A stretch of DNA of 32,217 nt from Acetobacteraceae bacterium (lineage in GTDB: Bacteria; Pseudomonadota; Alphaproteobacteria; Acetobacterales; Acetobacteraceae): assembly GCA_947474705.1 (NCBI GenBank), contig CANJJS010000056.1, positions 1 through 32,217 of the forward strand, read 5' to 3'. Below are positions 27,200 to 32,217 of the stretch, piece after piece (the first letter of the stretch is position 1; the number at the start of each line of letters is the position of its first letter). The translations under genes and the position numbers were made by a program. The notes beneath the pieces were generated by a model. It had not been told where the DNA came from. It was given only the letters and a program-made list of their open reading frames with translations, and searched no databases.

Positions 27200-27700
27200 T
27201 CCCGGTGGCTCCCCCAAACAAGCATGGAAGGCAGCTACCCGCGCCATGCGGCTGCGACGCGCCCGTGCGGTGGGACTGACCGCCGCACCCCGATCCGCCG
27301 TTGGCCTGCGCGAAACGGAGGAAAAGGCGCTGATCCGCGCTCTGTTGTCGCGCGAGGTCCCATCGGCGATCGCGGATGAAGCCATGTGCCGCCTCATAGT
27401 ACGACAACAACATAGTACGACAACAACCCGGCGCGGTTTCGTGCACCAGACCTGTTTGAACCGCTGCGCATTCTGTTTCCGGCCGGTCGCGACGACACGG
27501 CGGCTGGCGTGTTGGCGGAAGAGCGGGCGGCGCGGGTCCTCGACGCAATGCGTACCGATCCGGGCCGGTTTGATTCGCTCGTGCGCCTGTTTTCGGATTG
27601 CCCGTCCGCATGCGACGGCGGCCGTTTGGAGCAGAACGCGCGCGACGGGACTGTGTCCGAATTCGAAGCTGCGCTCGTCGCCAAGACCCCTGGTATGGCC
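27200..27700 (+). pseudogene. Broken parvulin-type (PpiC/NifM-like) peptidyl-prolyl isomerase gene
   Basis: Two pieces in different frames together resemble a PpiC-type isomerase. The first (about 27222-27395) reads RLRRARAVGLTAAP, then ETEEKALIRALLSREV and ADEAMCRL, a chaperone-like N-terminal domain. The second (about 27418-27690) reads YDNNPARFRAPDLFEPL, RILFPAGRD, and LFSDCPSACDGGRL followed by VSEFEAAL, the core of the parvulin domain. Between them lies an exact 16-base tandem duplication (27396-27411 and 27412-27427) that shifts the frame, and a further indel is required to join the pieces. The C-terminal end of the domain is also missing. Relatives often accompany nitrate reductase or nitrogenase genes, but neither is nearby. 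Clearly a pseudogene. Confidence 0.7.
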
Positions 27701-27752
27701 TACCAAAGCCAATCCGCGCGCGTTACGACCAGTATCCACGGGCCATGCCCCC

Positions 27753-29000
27753 CTACTTCCCCTTCGGCAAAGCCTCCAACGCAGCCCGCGCCATCTTCGC
27801 ATCGTCCCCATCCGCCGGCAGCACTTTCACCAGCCGCCCCCAGTAATCGCGGGCCTTATCGAATTGCCGCTCCCGCGCCTCAGCCAGCCCCAAATACCAC
27901 AGCACCGCCGGGTCCTGGGCCAGCAATGGCTCCACCTCCCGCAACAACGCCACCGCCCGCGGTGGCATGGCGTCCGTTGGCTTCAACCCCGCGAGTAAGG
28001 CCTCCGCAGCCGCCCGCTTCAACGCCGGTTCCCCCGGAGTCAAAGCCGCCGCGCGTTCATAGGCATCGGCCGCCGCCTCGCCCCGCCCTAACACCATGTA
28101 GGACCGGCCAAGCCGCGCCCACCCCTCGGCGTCGTTCGGTTCCTTGGCCAGCCGTGCGGCGAGTTGCGCCACCATGCCCTCGATCATCGTCTGTCGCGCC
28201 CTATCCTGGGGGACCGGCAGCCCCGCGGCACGGGCGGTTTGTTCCATGCGCATGGCGATGTCGCGGCGGCCCGGCGCGTCCGGCGGCAGGTCCTCCAGCA
28301 GCGCGACCCATTGCGCCAGCGCGGCTTTCGGATCGCCATTCTGGGCTTTTTCCAGCGCCAGATAGTACCGCGCCACCGCATTCCCCGGCTCGCCCCGCAG
28401 CGTCAGGTCGAACAGCCCGTGCGCCTCCGTCGTGACGGTGCCGTTTTCCCGCATCACGACGATCTCACCCAGACTGGCGACCGCTTCGACAGAGGGCGCG
28501 CCGAGCGCGATGACCTTGCGCCAGGCGGTTTCCGCGTCGGCCCATCGCTCCATCCGGCTGATGGCCCGGGCATATTGCGCCCACCCCTCGGCGTCTTCGG
28601 GATTTAGCCGGACATGCTCGGCCCACCGCGCCACGGGATCGGCCCCAGGTCCGGCCACGACCGGCGGCGAGGGCATGCCCAACATCGAATAGGTGCCCAC
28701 GGCGCCGCCCGCGGTCAGAATCCCCAACACCAGCGCCAGCACCGGCGCCTTGCCAGAGGGACCTTCGGTCTCCTCCTGCCGCGCCGCCAGCAACCGCCGC
28801 TGAATTTCCAGCCGCGCCGCCCCCGCCTCGGCCGCCGTCACCAGCCCGCGTTCGATGTCGCGGTCGAGTTCCCGCAATTGGTCCCGATACACCGCGCGAT
28901 CGGAGTCCGTGCCGTCCCGCGCCGCCCCCCGGTCGCGCAACAACGGCAGCAGCACCGGCACCAAGGCCGCGAAAGTAAGAAGAGCGAGCAGCAACGCCAT
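27753..29000 (-). CDS. ccmI: Cytochrome c maturation protein CcmI
   Basis: CcmI binds apocytochrome c and presents it to the haem ligation complex CcmF/CcmH. The 415-residue protein begins with a membrane helix (ALLLALLTFAALVPVLLPLL), has the family block RAVYRDQLRELDRDIERGLV (about residues 34-53), and a second membrane helix near 85-107. A long periplasmic part follows with TPR repeats (for example NPEDAEGWAQYARA, NDAEGWARLGRSYMVLGRGEAAADAYERA). The ATG at 29000 overlaps the ccmH stop (ATGA). It is the last gene of the leftward ccmF-G-H-I operon. Confidence 0.92.
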   Translation of the reverse strand: MALLLALLTFAALVPVLLPLLRDRGAARDGTDSDRAVYRDQLRELDRDIERGLVTAAEAGAARLEIQRRLLAARQEETEGPSGKAPVLALVLGILTAGGAVGTYSMLGMPSPPVVAGPGADPVARWAEHVRLNPEDAEGWAQYARAISRMERWADAETAWRKVIALGAPSVEAVASLGEIVVMRENGTVTTEAHGLFDLTLRGEPGNAVARYYLALEKAQNGDPKAALAQWVALLEDLPPDAPGRRDIAMRMEQTARAAGLPVPQDRARQTMIEGMVAQLAARLAKEPNDAEGWARLGRSYMVLGRGEAAADAYERAAALTPGEPALKRAAAEALLAGLKPTDAMPPRAVALLREVEPLLAQDPAVLWYLGLAEARERQFDKARDYWGRLVKVLPADGDDAKMARAALEALPKGK

Positions 29001-29458
29001 CAGGCCTGGTCTTCTTTCATCAGTTCGGCGAGCCGCTGCTGCTCCTCCGCCGTCAGGTCCGGCGCGGGCGGCACGGCAGAAGGACGCCGCAGCCAGACAA
29101 AGGCCCCGCCGATCCCCAGCACCAGCAGCCCGATCGGCCCGTACCAAAGCAGCCAAGTCTCGCGCCGCACCGGCGGGCGCAACAGGACGAAGTCGCCGTA
29201 ACGATCCACCACCGCCTGAAATACCGCCTCGTCGGTATCGCCCGCCGCCAAACGCCGCCGCACCAGGGCACGAATGTCGCGGGCGAGTTCGGCGCCGGAT
29301 TCGTCGATCGACTCGTTCTGGCAGACGAGGCACCGTAGACCCGCGCCGATGGTGCGCGCTCGCGCCTCCAGCGCCGGGTCGGGCAGGCGTTCGGCGGGCT
29401 CGACGGCATGGGCCGCGACCGAAAAGGCCAGCAACGCGGCGGCGAGGAGGATTCTCAC
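29000..29458 (-). CDS. ccmH: Cytochrome c maturation thioreductase CcmH
   Basis: CcmH reduces the haem-binding cysteines of apocytochrome c in the periplasm. The 152-residue protein has a signal peptide (residues 1-18, ending AHA), the active motif LRCLVCQN (C43, C46), the helical ESGAELARDIRALVRRRLAAG region, YGDFVLLRPP, and a membrane helix (WYGPIGLLVLGIGGAFVWL). It overlaps ccmI and ccmG by three to four bases, indicating coupling. Confidence 0.95.
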   Translation of the reverse strand: MRILLAAALLAFSVAAHAVEPAERLPDPALEARARTIGAGLRCLVCQNESIDESGAELARDIRALVRRRLAAGDTDEAVFQAVVDRYGDFVLLRPPVRRETWLLWYGPIGLLVLGIGGAFVWLRRPSAVPPAPDLTAEEQQRLAELMKEDQA

Positions 29459-29988
29459 GGCCGGCTCAGCCGCTGCAGCAACGGCAGCAACTCCGTCTCG
29501 ACGGCCTGTGCGGTCAGCGGCCCGACAAAGCGCTTCCGGATCGTGCCCGCGCGGTCGATGACATAGGTCTCTGGCACGCCATACACGCCGAAATCCAGGC
29601 CCACGGTTCCGGCTCGATCGACCCCGATCGCCCGGTACGGGTCGCCGAACTGGCTCAGAAACCGCGCGGAGTCGTCCGGCTTGTCCTTATAAGCGATGCC
29701 ATAAAGGCGAATGCCTTCCTGACTCGCCAGCCGCATCAGGATCGGATGCTCGACCCGGCAGGGCACGCACCACGACGCGAAGAAATTCACCACCGCGGGC
29801 TGACCGGCCAGCCCGGCTTTCGCCACGCCGTCGCCCTTCAGGCCTGGCAGGGCGAAGTCCGGCGCCGGCTTGTCCAGCATCGCCGAGGGCAAAATATGCG
29901 GATCGTACCCCGGCCGCAGCGACATCGCGAAATAGAGCGCGAGCACAAGGAACAGTCCCGCCGGCAACAGATAAATCAAACGCCGCAT
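29455..29988 (-). CDS. ccmG: Thiol:disulfide interchange protein CcmG/DsbE
   Basis: CcmG is a membrane-anchored thioredoxin that passes reductant to CcmH or the apocytochrome. The 177-residue protein has an N-terminal anchor (LIYLLPAGLFLVLALYFAM), the DKPAPDFALPGL entry strand, the active site ASWCVPCRVEHP (C74, C77), and the cis-proline loop YGVPETYVID. The start is three bases after the ccmF stop; the stop overlaps ccmH. The WCVPC motif is the normal one for this family. Confidence 0.95.
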   Translation of the reverse strand: MRRLIYLLPAGLFLVLALYFAMSLRPGYDPHILPSAMLDKPAPDFALPGLKGDGVAKAGLAGQPAVVNFFASWCVPCRVEHPILMRLASQEGIRLYGIAYKDKPDDSARFLSQFGDPYRAIGVDRAGTVGLDFGVYGVPETYVIDRAGTIRKRFVGPLTAQAVETELLPLLQRLSRP

Positions 29989-29991
29989 CGT

Positions 29992-31980
29992 CTATTCGCC
30001 CGCCGCCTGTGCCGCTCCGCCCGCCGGACCGCGCGCCCGCGCCGCCGCGCCAACCCGCCAGCGCCGGTCGCTGAGGCTGACCACGCCGCCGAACGCCATG
30101 ACCAACGCGCCGGCCCATATCCAGGACACCATCGGCTTCCAATAGGCGCGCACGGTCCAACTGCCGCTGTCCCCGGCCTCGCCCAACGCGAGATAAAGAT
30201 CGGCGATTGGCGAGGAATGGATCGCGGTCACGCCCGTCGTCTGCTTTTGCAGCGGGAAAAACCGCCGTTCCGGATGCATTTCCCGCCACACCGCGCCATC
30301 GCGGAGAATATGGATGGTCGCATCCTCCGCCGTGTAGTTCGGTCCGGCGAGACGTTCGACCTTCTCCAGCCGAATTTCGTAGCCCGCGAGGGTCATGCTG
30401 GCGCCGGGCTTCAGGACCTCGATGGCTTCTTTGTCGAAGGCGGAGGCGGCGAACCCGCCGACCGAAATCGCGAGGCCGAAATGGGCGAGACTCATGCCCC
30501 AGGCCGCGCGCGGCAGGCGAATGGCGCGGCGGCCAGACTCGGCGAGGGCGATGCGGAACAGCCCGATGCGTTCCGCGAGTTCGGTGGCGACGGCGAGCGC
30601 CAGCCAAAGCGCCAAACCCAGCCCGAACAGAGCCAGAACCGGCCCACCATAAAGCCGCCAGAACAGCACCAACACGACCAGCGCCGTGACCAAAGCCGCG
30701 ACCCACAGGCGTTGCATCGCCGCCCACAAATCCCCGCGCTTCCAGGCCAGCATCGGCCCGATGCCAACGGCCAGGACCAGCGGCACCATCATCGGCACGA
30801 AGGTGCGGTTAAAAAACGGATACCCCACCGACAGTTTCGGCCCGCCGACGGCGTCCATGAACAACGGATACAATGTGCCCAGAAACACCGTCGCGCAGCC
30901 GCAACTTAGCAGAATATTGTTCAGTAGCAGCGAGCCCTCGCGCGAAATCGGCGCGAACACCCCACCGCTTTTCAGCGCCGGCGCCCGCACCGCGTAAAGC
31001 GTCAACGAACCGCCAATCGCGATAATCAGTAGCCCGAGAATGAACATGCCGCGAGACGGATCGGTCGCGAAGGCGTGCACCGAGGTCAGGACGCCCGACC
31101 TCACCAGAAACGTCCCGATCAGCGACAGCGAGAATGTCAGGATCGCCAGCAGGATGGTCCAGGATTTCAGCGTATCCCGCCGCTCCACCACGATCGCCGA
31201 GTGGATCAGCGCGGTGCCCGCGATCCAGGGCATCAGCGAGGCGTTCTCGACCGGGTCCCAGAACCACCAGCCGCCCCAGCCCAACGTGTAGTACGCCCAC
31301 CAGGAGCCCATCGCGATGCCGACGGTCAACGCGCACCAGGACGCCAGCGTCCAGGGCCGCACCCAGCGCGCCCATGCGGCATCGACCCGGCCCTCGATCA
31401 GGGCGGCGACGGCGAAGGCGAAGGCGACGGAAAAGCCAACATAGCCCAGGTAGAGAAACGGCGGATGAAAGGCGAGGCCGGGGTCCTGCAGGATCGGGTT
31501 CAGCCCGTTGCCGTTCAACGGCGGCGGAAACACCCGCGCGAAGGGGTTCGACGTGAACAGAATGAACAGCAAAAATCCAACCGCGATCAGCCCCTGCACC
31601 GCGAGCACGCGCGCCTGCAACGCTGGCGGCAAATTCCCGCTGAACAGCGCCACCGCGGCCGCGCAAAACGACAGCATGAAAACCCACAGGACCATCGAGC
31701 CCTCGTGGTTCCCCCAGACGCCGCTGATCTTATACAGCAGCGGCTTATCCGTATGGCTGTTTTGCACGACATTCGCGACAGTGAAGTCCGACACGACATA
31801 GGCGTACATCAGCGACGCCATCGCCAGACTCACCAGCAAAAACACGGTGACCGCCGAAGGCCTGGCCATCGCCATCAACCCCGCGTTCCGCCGCGACGCG
31901 CCCACCAATGGCACAACCCCCTGCGCCAAAGAGACGAACAACGCCAAAATTAACGCGAAATGCCCAAGCTCTACGATCAT
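29992..31980 (-). CDS. ccmF: Haem lyase subunit CcmF
   Basis: CcmF attaches haem to apocytochrome c together with CcmH and CcmI. The 662-residue polytopic membrane protein carries the tryptophan-rich haem-binding motif WWFWDPVENASLMPW (238-252) and conserved histidines around FHPPFLYLGYVG (from 171) and GNHEGSM (from 90). The C-terminal periplasmic domain follows about residue 500. The ATG at 31980 was chosen because homology starts at once (VELGHFALILAL) and AGGAG lies four bases upstream; the open frame further upstream runs into repeat DNA. It is the first ccm gene in the window; ccmE, expected upstream, is not in sight. Confidence 0.96.
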   Translation of the reverse strand: MIVELGHFALILALFVSLAQGVVPLVGASRRNAGLMAMARPSAVTVFLLVSLAMASLMYAYVVSDFTVANVVQNSHTDKPLLYKISGVWGNHEGSMVLWVFMLSFCAAAVALFSGNLPPALQARVLAVQGLIAVGFLLFILFTSNPFARVFPPPLNGNGLNPILQDPGLAFHPPFLYLGYVGFSVAFAFAVAALIEGRVDAAWARWVRPWTLASWCALTVGIAMGSWWAYYTLGWGGWWFWDPVENASLMPWIAGTALIHSAIVVERRDTLKSWTILLAILTFSLSLIGTFLVRSGVLTSVHAFATDPSRGMFILGLLIIAIGGSLTLYAVRAPALKSGGVFAPISREGSLLLNNILLSCGCATVFLGTLYPLFMDAVGGPKLSVGYPFFNRTFVPMMVPLVLAVGIGPMLAWKRGDLWAAMQRLWVAALVTALVVLVLFWRLYGGPVLALFGLGLALWLALAVATELAERIGLFRIALAESGRRAIRLPRAAWGMSLAHFGLAISVGGFAASAFDKEAIEVLKPGASMTLAGYEIRLEKVERLAGPNYTAEDATIHILRDGAVWREMHPERRFFPLQKQTTGVTAIHSSPIADLYLALGEAGDSGSWTVRAYWKPMVSWIWAGALVMAFGGVVSLSDRRWRVGAAARARGPAGGAAQAAGE

Positions 31981-32050
31981 GACACTCCTATACACGTAAC
32001 GCCGCCGGTGCGCGTGGTGCTCTGAGAGATCGGGCGAGGATGGGGAAGCC

Positions 32051-32199
32051 TTGGGGCGCTGCCCCAAACCCCGCGGTGGCTTTGCCCCTCGACCCCACCA
32101 GGGCGGGGGCCCTGGACCCGTTTAATTGGGGTGTTTGAAGAAGGGGGGCCAACAGTGGCTGTTGAACCGCCTCGGATGGCTCCCCTTCTTCAAACACCC
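32051..32199. repeat. Non-coding hairpin repeats upstream of ccmF
   Basis: The stretch contains TTGGGGC, GCT, GCCCCAA (32051-32067, perfect 7-bp stem) and GC-rich worn copies (GTGGCTTTGCCCCTCGACCCC, split and partial). A long inverted repeat with 18 exact pairs follows (32129-32146 against 32182-32199), extending inward with one mismatch. The second arm is followed by an A-run, so on neither strand does a hairpin precede a T-run, and it is not an intrinsic terminator. GC-rich runs of this kind recur between genes in Acetobacteraceae; copy number cannot be checked here. Confidence 0.6.
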
Positions 32200-32217
32200 A
32201 AAAAAAAGACGGCATCC

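Noticed and set aside
27141-27697. 11-base direct repeat CCCCTGGTATG at 27141-27151 and 27687-27697 flanking the PPIase remnant
   Set aside because: Such a match can arise by chance over this distance, and no other sign of a mobile element or excision scar is present.
28855-30909. A 684-codon plus-strand open frame
   Set aside because: It runs antisense through ccmF, ccmG, ccmH and ccmI; its arginine/proline-rich composition is that of a shadow frame.
32129-32210. Long hairpin followed by an A-run as a rho-independent terminator
   Set aside because: The run is A on the strand where it follows the stem, and T precedes the stem on the other strand, so it fits neither direction.
31988-32215. 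A 75-codon open frame starting MPSFFWVFEEGEP
   Set aside because: It consists of the hairpin repeat DNA upstream of ccmF and looks like a translation of a repeat, not a gene.

Overview
The window is chromosomal DNA of a high-G+C alphaproteobacterium, most likely Rhodospirillales/Acetobacteraceae-like. That assignment is inferred from the style of the housekeeping proteins (SecA, QueA/Tgt, the Ccm proteins, an alphaproteobacterial-type CheZ), strong GC-ending codon use, and GC-rich intergenic palindromes. No rRNA, tRNA, CRISPR array or transposase was seen.

Layout. (1) 1-2420 is visibly less GC-rich and holds phage genes on the minus strand: a large terminase (549-1979) and the N-terminal part of a portal protein (26-508) that stops early. 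This is the edge of a prophage or a prophage remnant. (2) 2421-6958 holds a BaiN/HI0933-type flavoprotein, a ChaA-like cation/proton antiporter, a YgjP-type metallopeptidase, yicC and gmk. The ygjP-like and yicC genes start back to back on the same four bases. (3) 7230-12666 holds the queuosine genes queA-tgt-queF (chained by overlaps), a lone cheZ on the opposite strand, and aroE-coaE-dnaQ. (4) secA (12813-15548) follows with a candidate promoter. (5) 15610-26932 is an accessory metabolic stretch: an aconitase-family large subunit divergent from a methylisocitrate/2,3-dimethylmalate-lyase-like enzyme; a translationally coupled ThDP enzyme and crotonase-fold protein; a decayed type I secretion ATPase next to an RTX C-terminal fragment; a two-subunit molybdenum hydroxylase; a TauD/TfdA dioxygenase; and an orphan Tat-type peptide/oligopeptide-binding protein. 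(6) 27200-27700 is a broken parvulin-type peptidyl-prolyl isomerase gene. (7) 27753-31980 is a tightly overlapped cytochrome c maturation operon read leftward, ccmF-ccmG-ccmH-ccmI. (8) The right edge carries non-coding hairpin repeats.

How the genes work together. queA, tgt and queF supply three steps of queuosine tRNA modification. The ccm genes perform the late steps of haem ligation to apocytochrome c. The aconitase-like and lyase-like pair would give a dehydratase/hydratase plus C-C lyase for a branched hydroxy-diacid, but the small swivelling subunit of the dehydratase is not in the window. The accessory stretch looks like small-molecule catabolism with remnants of lost functions (RTX secretion, PPIase). 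No single complete unknown defence or mobile system was found. The best leads are the metabolic pair with its palindrome, the coupled ThDP/crotonase pair, the zero-spacer divergent gene pair and the secretion relic.
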